A stretch of DNA of 64,000 nucleotides from Notospermus geniculatus (lineage: Eukaryota; Nemertea; Pilidiophora; Heteronemertea; Lineidae), in NCBI GenBank assembly GCA_002633025.1, contig NMRB01000167.1:406152-470151 (forward strand). Reading direction: 5' to 3'. Below the pieces are notes generated by a model. It ran no database searches. It was not told the origin of the DNA and saw nothing but the letters and a program-made list of their open reading frames with translations. Position 1 is the first letter of the stretch; every line of letters starts with the position of its first letter. Below, one piece after another: positions 32,068 through 42,654 of the stretch. The position numbers were made by a program, and so were the translations under genes.

Positions 32068-33611
32068 ATAAAGGAATCAAACATAAAGGTTCAACTTTAA
32101 AGGGGCTGTATACTTAAGGTTGAATTGTCCCAAATAAATTTTTGATTATTTATAATAAAGTGACAAGACCCATTTTCACAGGGTGATTAGTTAAGAGGTT
32201 AAACTAGATTATAAGAATGAAAAATTGGCGAATTTCCCGTTATTTCAACTGAAACAAAAGACCTTTGCGAAATGTCATTAAAGTGGTAGAAATACACAAG
32301 TCTTTAAAATGCCGTTTACAACACATGTTAAATACATTGTATACTTTGTATTTATAAGGTTACATTTGTTTATATCCTTTGCCTTTCATGAAAATAATGA
32401 CAAATAACACCAATATCCTCTCAACTTTGGCAATTTGTTCAACTCTAGCAGTGGGGGCATCATACAACAGCCTTTCATGGCTATGGCTTGTTAAGCACAC
32501 TCAACAAGGGCAACATACCAAACTTGAAAACCTACACAAGTCAGTGGAAAATAATCCATGTCGCAGTTACCTAATGATGTTAGGGTAACTTGGTTTACTT
32601 TCCATGAGGCAAATCCAAGGTTGTGCTCAGTCAACTGGTGAATACTGTGGTTTGTGGTTCAATCATTGTGTTTATATGGTGTCTGTTGCACAGGCCTGAC
32701 ATTCTGCCCTTGTTGAAGTAAGGTTGACTTCGACTGTAGTATGCCTCACACCTGACTGCCTGTTCTTAACAAGCCATATACATGAAAGGCTGTTCTGTGA
32801 TGCCCCCACTGCTAGAGTTGAACAAATTGCCAAAGTTGAGAGGATATTGGTGTTATTTGTCATTATTTTCATGAAAGGCAAAGGATATAAACAAATGTAA
32901 CCTTATAAATACAAAGTATACAATGTGTTTAACATGTGTTGTAAACGGCATTTTAAGGGCTTGTGTATTTCTTCTACTTTAATGACATTTTGCAAAGGTC
33001 TTTTGTTTCAGTTGAAATAACGGGAAATTCGCCAAATTTTCATTCTTATAATCTAGTTTAACCTCTTATCTAATCACCCTGTGAAAATGGGTTTTGTCAC
33101 TTTATTATAAATAATCAAAAATTTAGTTGGGACAATTCAACCTTAAGTATACAGCCCCTTTAGCATTTTATAAATGTGGACAGTATACCTTTAAACCTCA
33201 ACAGATTTGCATTCTGACTCTTTCATATGATAGGCAAGATCCTTCTGCATGTTTAGTGCAAATTTTGTTGAATTCAGACTAGTTGATCTTATGATACAAA
33301 AGGACTGAATTAATGAGAACCCCACGAACGATGAGAGCGCAGGGTCATCTCTGTACATTTGAATACGCTAACGTTCATTGCACGTGGAACACTAATTGTG
33401 CTGAAAATAGCTCCGTTATCCTCAGAAATGGAATTCAAGGCATCAAGTTGACAAATTCATGCACCCCGCTACCATTAAAAAAGTTGAAGCCCCTGCCTAT
33501 TACGTAAAGCCAAAATTCAGGCATTGAGAGACATCTGGTGGCAACACATGAAGTGTATCCCTCAGTTACCTCATCGTTCGCTGTTAAACCTTTATGTTTG
33601 ATTCCTTTATG
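32068..33611. mobile_element. hAT-like element P copy 1 with CTCACACC duplication, interrupted by a foldback
   Basis: CTCACACC at 32060-32067 and 33612-33619 flank ATAAAGGAATCAAACATAAA and TTTATGTTTGATTCCTTTATG ends. Without the insert at 32101-33159 it would be about 480 bp. An 8-bp TSD and short TIRs fit hAT. Copy 2 at 55705 has its own 8-bp TSD. No transposase ORF. Confidence 0.82.
32101..33159. mobile_element. TTAA-type foldback with about 400-bp arms, inside element P
   Basis: TTAA at 32097-32100 and TTAG at 33160-33163 bound AGGGGCTGTATACTTAAGG and CCTTAAGTATACAGCCCCT. The arms run to about 32510 and from 32745. The same 30-odd-codon ORF appears on both strands only because the arms are inverted. 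Element P copy 2 lacks this insert (about 55735-55745). Confidence 0.85.
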
Positions 33612-33879
33612 CTCACACCTATTAATCACCGTTATCAAAGAACATCACACGGGAATGAATGATTGAAAACTATCGAGCTTGACTTCAATGAAATTTTTGC
33701 ACCTCCTTTAAGAGAGTCGCTTTTCTCTGTGAAATGACACGCGACACGTTCATGTAACGGGCGCTCTTTAAGATTGGTATTATATAAAAACATATGAAAA
33801 GGTCTTTAAATAGGATTAACCCTGATACTAAAGAAAAGCGGGTCGCCCACTGTAGGCCTATTTGGCACAGCGTTACTAA

Positions 33880-34239
33880 AGGTGCTTACAGGTCGACATT
33901 GCGTCTTGAAGCAACTCGACGGATTCGTCGCAGATGAAAAAAACACAACGCGCAGTTCGACATTTCAGCGATTGAGAGGAACTCGGAGCAACTGGCAGTT
34001 ACCTCGAACAGTAGGCGCAGGTCGACGGATCTGAGTGGAACTGGAGACAAGTCGCTGAAAAGTAGAACTCGAAGCAACTCGTGGCAACTATAGCGAATCC
34101 GGCAGTTGCTCGGAGACGCACAAGCACGCTCAGGTCGACAAAATCGGCAACTGCATGATCAGTCACTCCGAGTTGCTTCCATCGCCGGAAAGCTTGTTGC
34201 CGCGAGTTGCTTCAAGACGCAATGTCGACCTAAGCACCT
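33880..34239. mobile_element. TTAA-type hairpin J (first of a five-element train)
   Basis: AGGTGCTTACAGGTCGACAT pairs with ATGTCGACCTAAGCACCT. The arms extend through TGCGTCTTGAAGCAACTCG. The left flank is CTAA, the right TTAA (34240-34243). Confidence 0.82.
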
Positions 34240-34243
34240 TTAA

Positions 34244-34392
34244 GCGGGTGATCCACTGTCGCGATTTTGGCTTGAGACCAGGTTGCGTTCCCTTGCGCTT
34301 ACCTTATATGGCAATCGGAAGTCCTTATAAGGAAACCGCAAGGAAACGCAACCCCGTGTCAAGCCAAAATCGCGACAGTGGATTACCCGAAC
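34244..34392. mobile_element. Hairpin I copy 1
   Basis: GCGGGTGATCCACTGTCGCG pairs with CGCGACAGTGGATTACCCG. ATTTTGGCTTGAGAC/GTGTCAAGCCAAAAT extends the stem. It starts directly at the TTAA ending J. Copy 2 is at 40352-40494. Confidence 0.82.
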
Positions 34393-34516
34393 ACGCGGAA
34401 TGCGGATAGCGGAACGCGGAAGCGGAAAATGCAATGCATTTCGCATACAATATATCGCTTCCGCCGGGGATTCCGCGTCCCTATACCGCATTCCGGATGT
34501 CTGGTAAACGCAGCTT
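34378..34516. mobile_element. Hairpin K
   Basis: ACACGCGGAATGCGGATAGCGG pairs imperfectly with CCCTATACCGCATTCCGGAT, with GCGGAAGCGG and CGCTTCCGCC inside (short quotes of longer arms). Its left end overlaps the right end of I, so the exact junction is uncertain. Confidence 0.65.
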
Positions 34517-34518
34517 AA

Positions 34519-34678
34519 AGGGTGGCGCACACGAGCGACTATTTTGACCGATTTGTCGGCCGATTTGGCTTCCGACCGCCAAAGCGACAAGATTTGGCGC
34601 TTCTGATTGGCTGATGTCTAGTCGCACCACCAGTCTCGTCGGCGGTCGCCCAGATTTAGTCGCTCGTGTGCGCCGCCC
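34519..34678. mobile_element. TTAA-flanked hairpin L
   Basis: TTAA at 34515-34518 and 34679-34682 enclose AGGGTGGCGCACACGAGCGA and CGCTCGTGTGCGCCGCCC. GACCGCC and GGCGGTC mirror inside. Confidence 0.82.
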
Positions 34679-34682
34679 TTAA

Positions 34683-34926
34683 AGGGCTCCGCACACTAGC
34701 GACTAAAATGGGGGCGACTACCGATGCGACTATTACGTCGCCTGCGATATTTACCTTTGAGATGGATCAGTGATGTTTTCCACCACATCACTGATCTTCC
34801 AAGGAGGCATTTGTCGCAATTGAGTCAGCAAAAATTGTAAAAACTGAAAATATATTAGTCGCTTCGGTGGTCGCAAGGCCGGTCGCCTAGAAAATCGCTC
34901 GAAAAATCGCTGGTGTGCGGAGCCCT
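34683..34926. mobile_element. TTAA-flanked hairpin M sharing its left TTAA with L
   Basis: AGGGCTCCGCACACTAGCGA and TCGCTGGTGTGCGGAGCCCT are the ends, with TTAA (34679-34682) on the left and TTAG on the right. A smaller palindrome, GATCAGTGATG/CATCACTGATC, sits at 34765-34796. Confidence 0.82.
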
Positions 34927-34930
34927 TTAG

Positions 34931-35700
34931 GCGCACACCGCACGCTTCTATGGCTGTGCCATTTCAAATAAAGGCTGTGCCAAATACATGTATGGCTGAA
35001 CACTATATATTGCTCTGTGTGCGCCGATCTTTTGGGTGTAGACAGGCAAAACACGTCGCAGGGGCAAATAAACTACATACATTGTAACTATGCAAGTAAA
35101 GGCGATTGAGAGACTACACCAAGGCTCTCTCAGCTCAACCGCGAAATCGGATAAATTTTCGTTACCTGTTTCGCAACTGAATTGAAAAACAAATGTGTCG
35201 CGTTGATCTCCCAAACGAAATCAAAAAATCTCCAAATGGTTGCATTACGCAAACTAGCTTCTGAATACAAAGAGAAAATAATGCATTCGTGTTGATTGGA
35301 TTATTTGGAGACTGCCTGATGAAAACGAAATTCTTTCTGGATTCGAATGCTTTTCTTATATCACCTCGGTTGATATCAACAGAACGTGAACCGCAATCAA
35401 TTTTTAATCAAGGGACATTCTGATTTATTGGTCGTCTCTGCTGAACGCTAAAGAACGATGGTTTGCCAAAGTTTGACTTGGTTCATTCCATTCGGTTCTG
35501 CAGGCAGTCGTTTTGCCATTAGCAATGCAAATAGGAGAGCAGCGGGTTGCTTTCGTCGTATGATCGTCAGTATCAGATGGAGTATAAACCAAGCAAACCT
35601 CAAATTAAATTATCAGAACACCCAGAGCTTAATGACTGGTATATCGGGTGGCCAAAAAACTGGACTAAATTCAAATTCCAGTAATTTCATTAGTTTTCAG
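34931..35700. other. No gene seen
   Basis: A 123-codon plus ORF (35458-35829) runs into duplication C and is not protein-like. Otherwise unremarkable. Confidence 0.4.
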
Positions 35701-35701
35701 A

Positions 35702-35864
35702 GCTCTTCAGTGAAATTTTGTACAGTTGACAAATGGCTGTCATCTATTATTACCATCAATTTCATCAGTGAGTCTACATGCACTGGTTTTGCCACAGTGA
35801 AACACTTTAGAACATTTGTCAAAAAATGATATGCCGAGAAAAATGAATTTCAGACTTCCGAATT
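35702..35864 (+). repeat. Duplication C, copy 1 (ends at a single N)
   Basis: GCTCTTCAGTGAAATTTTG to CAGACTTCCGAATT; the same sequence is at 36001-36141 with an 18-base difference. Copy 1 stops exactly at the N at 35865. Confidence 0.85.
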
Positions 35865-35929
35865 NTTCTGTAGAAACCAAGGGCAGCTACAATCAAGCGC
35901 ACGCATGGACATTTCAGGCCAGTTGAGAG

Positions 35930-36003
35930 TATACAGAGTGACACAGCCAGGGATTGAACCCGCAACCTTCCGATCACGAGTCCAACACTCTAACCATTGT
36001 GCT
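35930..36003 (-). repeat. tRNA-derived SINE head
   Basis: On the minus strand AATGGTTAGAGTGTTGGAC (A-box-like) is followed 30-odd bases on by GGGTTCAATCCCTGG (B box). The tRNA fold is imperfect: the anticodon stem TTGGA/TCGGA does not pair, so this is a SINE promoter and not a working tRNA gene. It abuts duplication C copy 2. Confidence 0.65.
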
Positions 36004-36141
36004 CTTCAGTGAAATTTTGTACAGTTGACAAATGGCTGTCATCTATGATTACCATAAATTTCATCAGTCTACATGCACTGGTTTTGCCACAGTGAAACAA
36101 TTTAGAACGTTTGTCAAAAAATGATTTCAGACTTCCGAATT
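36001..36141 (+). repeat. Duplication C, copy 2
   Basis: Near-identical to 35702-35864, preceded by the SINE instead of the bases that precede copy 1. Confidence 0.85.
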
Positions 36142-36528
36142 TCAAACAATCGGAGCATATTTATTTACACTGTATTTATTTATTTACATGTATTTATTTA
36201 TTTATTATAAATTCGTGCGTTAATTCTTCATTAAAACATACATATACATGTAGATGAAACATGCCATAAAACATTTTACAGCTATCACAGATTTTGATAC
36301 AACATACATCTAAAACATTTGGCATTGGATATCACAGATTACATTTGCAAAGAAAAACCCACATGGAGAAGACGGTAGGCCGAAGCCTTTAAAATTGTCC
36401 CTCCCAAAGAGTCTGAGTAGCTCCACACTGCCACTACCGCAGACCACTATGACAAGAATCTGCGTTGGTCTGCAATCGTGGCAGCGACAGAAGCTAACCA
36501 GACTACACATACTCCTAAAATCAACTTC

Positions 36529-36815
36529 TCAAAGCTTAACCTTATAAAACGCATACAATTTGTTCTTAAAACAAGATAAAGACTGTGTCGCTCTTCTGTC
36601 ATAAGGAAGATCATTCCAGCACCAAACCGTGCGCAAGAAGAATGACGCCGCGAACGATTCGGTGCGGAACCTAGCGCACTGTAACAGCAGGGGATCACCT
36701 CTTCGGGTATGGTGCACAAGATAAGGCGACACATCAAAATCATGAGTTCTATAAAAACACTGATGCATAAAACACAAGTCGGCAATTTCTCTACGAAAAG
36801 TTAAAGGTACATTGT
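36529..36815 (-). pseudogene. LINE reverse-transcriptase C-terminal relic
   Basis: The minus-strand frame gives RREIADLCFMHQCFY, then FDVSPYLVHHTRRGD, RTESFAASFFLRTV and WNDLPYDRRA..SCFKNKLYAFY. That is the usual tail of a non-LTR retrotransposon ORF2 (W-N-x-L-P, then F-K-x-x-L). Nothing of the polymerase core is present, so the copy is 5-prime truncated. The (TTTA)n tract at 36160-36205 is probably its 3-prime tail. CR1/L2-like is a guess. Confidence 0.8.
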
Positions 36816-37415
36816 AAAAGATTAAAAACTTGGAGCCTCTCTATATATGGCCATAACCTTGGCAACTGCCACAATAGGTCATAGCTATTATGACAAAAAA
36901 ATCAAACATATACATGTATATTACAAATGCTGATGAATTGGAATTAACATGGTGAAAAAAACCACTATAATATTAACTAATGAAATTTGCAGTAATTTAT
37001 ATCAAGAGTATGTAAGTACCAAGAATGTACAACTTAGTATAAATCAAGCATTAAAGGGTGGGCATTAAGTTACTTTTTCTGATAATAGAGGGCGCACGGT
37101 AATTATAGGCCTTCTAATTAAGTAACCAATGTTTAGATTTAACGGTTGTTGACTGAATTGCATTATTCAGAATATCATCAATATTCTTATGTAAAGTTAC
37201 AGACATATTACTGGCATACGAAAAGTTTTTGATTTTGGTTAAACCATGGATTTGTTGTGTAGGTCAGAGTGGTCAACCCTGAGATCAAGTACAATATCAA
37301 TTTGTCGAAAATATGGTCCATCAAAACTGTTCTGTAGCTCGGTTATTTCTGAGTGCATATAACTATGGGAGGTCGCATTTTGTTCGTAATGACCTTCTCT
37401 ACACATTAATCCAGC
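36816..37415. other. No gene or clear repeat
   Basis: AT-rich sequence without ORFs or hairpins of note. Confidence 0.4.
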
Positions 37416-37423
37416 ACAAATTT

Positions 37424-37715
37424 ACGGTGGCCCAAACATGCCATGTATATATTTTTGTCCACATTAAAATATTCTGAACATTATTGTATTTTTTCTCGAA
37501 TTTCCACCCGGGTGGAAAGTATTTCCACCCGGGTGGAAAGTATTTTCACTTATATACTTTCTTCCCGGGTGAAAATACTTTCCACCCGGGTGAAAATACT
37601 TTCCACCCGGGTGGAAATACTTTCTACCCGGGTGGAAATTCGAGAAAAAATACATTAATGTTCAGAATATTTTAATGTGGACAAAAATATATACATGGCA
37701 TGTTTGGGCCACCGT
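37424..37715. mobile_element. hAT-like TIR element with seven-unit array of CCCGGG palindromes
   Basis: ACAAATTT (37416-37423) and ACAAATTA (37716-37723) flank ACGGTGGCCCAAACATGCC and GGCATGTTTGGGCCACCGT. The arms are about 75 bp. The centre (about 37503-37636) is seven units of about 21 bp, each reading TTTCCACCCGGGTGGAAA or a variant and each palindromic. Unit 3 has lost its CCCGGG core. Confidence 0.88.
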
Positions 37716-37997
37716 ACAAATTACATCCCTTCGGTTATAGGATCACCACTCCAGAGGTAAATTAGTAAACTCACTTTTTGGCACATTTTCGGAGTTGTAC
37801 ATTCTTGGTACTTATATATTCTTGGTAATATGTAGAAAAGTGTACAAACTTTCATTGAAGAGCCTTCCGAACTCGTGACGTTATTGGAATACTGATTTGT
37901 CAGTTACTGGCACGTGACCGCTCGCTCATTGTTTTGGATAATCGCACGACGTCGTAACTCAAGTCAGGTCGACTGCGACTGGAATGATTCGTCGTGG

Positions 37998-38027
37998 CGC
38001 AAAAGTTCAACATGTTGAACTTTTGCG
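37998..38027. repeat. Perfect 30-bp palindrome
   Basis: CGCAAAAGTTCAACA followed immediately by its reverse complement, no loop. GTCGCAC and GTGCGAC-like words around it (37950-38100) suggest the centre of a decayed larger hairpin. Confidence 0.8.
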
Positions 38028-38263
38028 ATCTGTGATCTTTTTGGTCGGCGACTGATCCCGTTCGTCGCAAGTGAGCCGCAACTGCAGTCATGTCGCACCA
38101 TATCGGCGACTGATTTGTTCCACGCTGTCCTGCCTCAGACGCAAAGTGATCCAGAAAAGTCAGCCTGCGCCTGTTCTGTGCTATCGCAAGGCCGAGCTGA
38201 CATCCGCAAGTTGAACCTGTTCAACTTCTGTGTCATCCCGACGGGCATAATCCATCCATTCGC

Positions 38264-38702
38264 AGGTGACCTGAACACGGTTACGATTCCCTGCGCGAGT
38301 GATGCTGCTTGTTCCACGATGATCGTACACATTTTCGTTTTTGTGACCTGACCGTGCTTGCGACACTTGATGCCGACTGTTCCGTCGTAGCGCAGGCAAT
38401 CGCAGTGTGACCTGACATCCGCATTAGTTAACCAATCAGTGACGAGCGTTTTCATACCCTGCATGGGCGCCGCCATCTTGAAAAAGTCACATGATCACAA
38501 GTCACATGATTGCCAGAACTTTGCGATGCTGTAGTCGCAGGTGACCTGAACACGGTTACGATTCCCTGCTGCGCGCAGATGCTGCCTGTTCCACGACGAT
38601 CGTACACATTTTTCGTTTTTGTGACCGGACCGTGCTTGCGACACCTGATGCCGACTGTTCCGTCGTAGCACAGGCAATCGCAGTGTGACCTGACATCAGC
38701 AT
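38264..38702 (+). repeat. Direct duplication, 277-bp step
   Basis: 38264-38425 and 38541-38702 share GGTGACCTGAACACGGTTAC, GTTCCACGA..GATCGTACAC and GCCGACTGTTCCGTCGTAGC. Overlapping minus ORFs exist in both copies but carry no known domain. Confidence 0.8.
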
Positions 38703-40100
38703 GATAAGGGTAGTACGAAAGCAGAGTCGGTACAGTAAACCAAGCCATCAACATGGTTTATTTCCATCCGATCCGATTGTGCTGATCATACGCTATCCGC
38801 TATCCCGTTTATATTGTTATTGATGGTACATGTGCGATTGCAGAATCGAATGAAAGATACACCAAGCATTACGTCTGGAAGCGAAATTATGAAGTTAAGC
38901 TTAGTCTCGCGCAGCCAGCCGTTTGCCGCAGTACTGCTACACAAACGTCTGGCACATAACTCCGTTATTGCTGTGATACAGTGCATTGTGGGTACTGCTG
39001 TAGCAGGTCACGTGACATAAAATAATTATTGGATTTCACCTCACAGCCTTCCAAAATGTCTGAATCTGGCAATGAATAGATTGGTGAAGTGATCTGAGAC
39101 AGCGTCCACTTTTTGGGGTTGAATTTCAGGCTGAAAAGTGAGCAGGAATTCTGTGTCCGTATTGTTGACGAGGTCGGGAAACACAACTGACATTATATGG
39201 TCGTCGCCATGATGAGATCACATGATCAATTCTCTTGCCCAATCAGCAGCTGGATTCTGATTTTCAAATCGGAGGAATCGGCGGATGGGAATGAATGACT
39301 AGCTCTGTCCCTGAATAGCCAATCAGCATCCAGACCAGGATCTTGGTCTGCTCGTAACAGAAAAAGTGACATTTTGACCCAGATGCTTACCGGAATCCCC
39401 AGATTCGAAACAGTGGCTTGGTGACCGAGACTAAGTTAAGCTTGACCCCGACACGATAGATTTGCCAAATCTCCATTTAGTCTGAAAGATTTTGTTAAGG
39501 ACCCCGCATTAGATTCCCGTAGAGCCAGACCATTCCCGAGTCCATCTTCTGAATACGACAGACACGACTTGCATGCCCAAAAACCAATTTTACCGATTGG
39601 TTAGACATACTTTCCAGTATATCCTGTGTTGTCTGTTACAGCGGGCAGTTGATTCTCGTTTATTCCATGAGCGGTCATTTTCTCTAACGATCCTGACACC
39701 GACATTGCGCACTAAGGCCAATCAGTGATCTTGAACAGCATGCAGATTACCACCGATCGTGGGGACACATTCTCACAGTTAAATCACCTCCCAGTGGGTA
39801 CTCGGGGGGAACAGGTGCCATAGATTTTCATTAGTGATTCAGATTTGGCACGACTTCGAAAATGATGACGAGGTTTTTACTTTTTTGCGATTGACGATAA
39901 TCGGTTCTCGTGGGGTTTCCCCGAGTGGAAGTCGTTATCCCGACGTTCGAAGTGGTGGTCTCTGATCATGAAAACCTTGCGACTGATTCATCAACCGAAT
40001 TTATCAACCGAAAATGTTTTAACATCCACAGAAAATAGTGAAAATAGAGTACATGAAGGTTTACAATGCTCGGTATATATTCCTGTTCTCACGGAGTCGG
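38703..40100. other. No gene or clear element
   Basis: Unique-looking sequence, ORFs under about 75 codons. No repeats noticed. Confidence 0.4.
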
Positions 40101-40351
40101 TTCGATAAGGTTTCGCAAATCTGACGAACGACGGAGTACGAAATACGAAATTCAACTTCATTTCCAGAACCAGATGCATTTTTGGAGATTGTTGGTACCG
40201 CAAATGTCCCTTCTGCCAGTGCGTCTTTTAGCATGTAATGTAAGACCGAGAGAGTTGTGGTGCACGTTGAATTTTTAAAATTCCACTTGGTATTTACGAA
40301 GCGGAAACGAAAGATAAATTTCAAAGTTTAATATAGACCGTAACTCTATAT

Positions 40352-40494
40352 CGGGTGATCCACTCTCGCGATTTTGGCTTGAGACGCGGTTGCGTTCCCT
40401 TGCGGTTACCTTATAAGGACTTCCGATTGCCATATAAGGCGATCGCAAGGGACCGCAACCCCGTCTCAAGCCCAAATCGCGACAGTGGATTCGC
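40352..40494. mobile_element. Hairpin I copy 2 nested in G-prime
   Basis: CGGGTGATCCACTCTCGCGA pairs with TCGCGACAGTGGATTCGCCG. The empty site in the sister copy is AACTCTATCGTTCTAAC at about 57435; here TA stands on both sides of the insert. Confidence 0.82.
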
Positions 40495-40635
40495 CGCTTA
40501 TCGGTCTAACGTCATGCGCTAAAAAACGCTCTTGCAGCAGGCGGTATTTGTCACGGTACCAACCATCTCCTGAAATGTAGATTACATCATGGAAATGAAG
40601 TCCAATTTCGTATTTCGTACTCGTGTTTCGTCAGA

Positions 40636-40767
40636 GCCAAGATACAGAAAAGCACAAAATTGACACACAAAATGATAATAAGCAAGAAGTCAATCTCCAG
40701 AATTCGTGAATTTTGGAGAGATTGTTCGTGAATTCGTGAATTCTGGAGATTGACTTCTTGCTTATTA
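40636..40767. mobile_element. Hairpin flanked by a 15-bp direct repeat
   Basis: TCGTGTTTCGTCAGA occurs at 40621-40635 and again at 40768-40782. The sister element has it once. Inside, ATAATAAGCAAGAAGTCAAT pairs with ATTGACTTCTTGCTTATTAT. A 15-bp duplication is too long for the other MITE groups here. Confidence 0.8.
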
Positions 40768-41398
40768 TCGTGTTTCGTCAGATTTGCGAAACCTCAATAT
40801 TGAAATAGGCGATCGCTCAAAGTATGTGGATTTCGGTGTTCATCCTGTCATTTTTCGCTCACATAATGTCTTTCGAATTGAATGTTTTATACTGCTGTCA
40901 AGAACTGCTTTTAAATTGACAAGCTAACAGGAAAAGTCCATGGTTATTTAATTCGATTTGACCGTGTCACTTAATGATGGCGGCACTGTTGTCACATCCT
41001 TTCATTTCAAGTCAGCAGTACGCTAGACGCCAATTGATTAGTTTTATGACGACTTGATAAAAAATTCCTAAAAAGTCCACATGTAGTATTCGCTTCCGTG
41101 AGTCTTGTGTCGGCGTTCGACGCCTGCCGCACGCAAATATAAAACAGGTTGCGAATGGGCAGCGCACTACTGTATACGGCCTTTTTTCAGTGAGCTCTGC
41201 GAACTCAATGGTATAGAATGCTATACCCTTGTCAAAGAAAAAATCAAATCGTGCACCGTGGTGGGACCGGGCACCAGTCGAAGACGCACTAGGCCCATTG
41301 TTGAATCGGCCAATCAACTTTGCGAATCCGTTTGCGCATGCCCGAAGCAGACGACGCCGGCAGCCGACGGGCGAACTTCCGATTGACCGTGCACTCGC

Positions 41399-41775
41399 TT
41401 CGAGACTCAAATGTAACAAAATTTGACAAAATTAACCGCCCATCGATGGGTAGAATGTTCAAGAGACTGTTTTACATCCAACTTGAGCATTGGCATGAAC
41501 TGTAAACCTGCAGTTCAATCAAATTCGACGGGCGAACACACGTAGGCCTAGCCCGAAATTGAATTTTTCCAAGGAAACACCATTACGCGCATCGAGACTT
41601 CGAGACACAAATGTAACAAATTTCGACCAAATAAACCCACCAGCCGTGGGTAGAATGTTGTAGAGGAAATTTAGAATCCATCCTGAGCACTGGTACATGT
41701 ATGAACTATCCACCGGCAGTTTGTGAAAAATCGATGGGTAAACACAGAAAACCAGCCCGAATTCCAGGCACTTTT
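41399..41775 (+). repeat. Direct duplication, about 200-bp step
   Basis: CGAGACTCAAATGTAACAAA..GGGTAGAATGTT..TGAGCATTGG at 41399-41575 is repeated in diverged form at 41597-41775 (CGAGACACAAATGTAACAAA..GGGTAGAATGTT..TGAGCACTGG). Confidence 0.7.
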
Positions 41776-42173
41776 GGTTGTCATGGAAGATGACAGGTTG
41801 TTGGCACTTTTCCGACCAGCTCCGCCACGCCCGCGTTTTCCATCCTCCACAATGTCCTCGGCCAACACACCATTCTTCATCAAATACCGTGTTAATTTTT
41901 AAGCCCCACCAGTGCCCATCCCTCTTCTCCCTCTTATTGTTCTCCACCCTCTAGAATTGCTCTCCCTCTGCGTCCCCAGACCCCCCTGCCCTGCCCCAAC
42001 GGGGGGGGGTCCTGCCGAGCCCACCTCCACTCCATCAATGGAAAGGAGGCACCTTCAGCCCCCGGCTCCAGCCCCAGCCCCACCCACACCACAACATGAC
42101 CGCCAGTCCAGTTGTGTACTAGATGTCGAGAGTAGCCTACCGCCCGTCACCACAACAAACCAAACTAACTTCG

Positions 42174-42607
42174 NNNNNNNNNNNNNNNNNNNNNNNNNNN
42201 NNNNNNNNNNNNNNNNNNNNNNNNNNNNNNNNNNNNNNNNNNNNNNNNNNNNNNNNNNNNNNNNNNNNNNNNNNNNNNNNNNNNNNNNNNNNNNNNNNNN
42301 NNNNNNNNNNNNNNNNNNNNNNNNNNNNNNNNNNNNNNNNNNNNNNNNNNNNNNNNNNNNNNNNNNNNNNNNNNNNNNNNNNNNNNNNNNNNNNNNNNNN
42401 NNNNNNNNNNNNNNNNNNNNNNNNNNNNNNNNNNNNNNNNNNNNNNNNNNNNNNNNNNNNNNNNNNNNNNNNNNNNNNNNNNNNNNNNNNNNNNNNNNNN
42501 NNNNNNNNNNNNNNNNNNNNNNNNNNNNNNNNNNNNNNNNNNNNNNNNNNNNNNNNNNNNNNNNNNNNNNNNNNNNNNNNNNNNNNNNNNNNNNNNNNNN
42601 NNNNNNN
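42174..42607. other. Assembly gap, 434 N
   Basis: Run of N. The left flank is C-rich (41930-42100, GGCTCCAGCCCCAGCCCCAC). ORFs spanning the gap are artefacts. Confidence 0.99.
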
Positions 42608-42654
42608 ACCAAGACCCTTAATCCTGTGATAAACAATGCAGGGGCACATCAGGA

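Larger units (their letters stand above)
40104..40796. mobile_element. Large-TIR element G-prime copy 1, with two nested insertions
   Basis: GGTTTCGCAAATCTGACGA at both ends, with GTACGAAATACGAAATT and its complement next. It aligns throughout with 57181-57592. Relative to that copy it has extra hairpins at 40352-40494 and 40636-40767. Confidence 0.8.

Noticed and set aside
32379-32881. Two matching small proteins (MPFMKIMTNN..) on opposite strands
   Set aside because: They are the two arms of one foldback element read in inverse orientation, not a gene pair.
35930-36003. A functional tRNA gene
   Set aside because: A and B boxes are present but the anticodon stem does not pair, and the unit sits in repeat context; a SINE head fits better.
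36447-36785. 112-codon minus-strand ORF as a separate gene
   Set aside because: It is a shadow frame of the LINE relic at 36529-36815, whose recognisable residues are in another frame.
37503-37640. CRISPR-like array
   Set aside because: Units are about 21-bp tandem palindromes with no unique spacers, in a eukaryotic TIR element.
37443-37675. Repetitive proteins (FHPGGKY or STRVE repeats) on both strands
   Set aside because: They are translations of the CCCGGG palindrome array.
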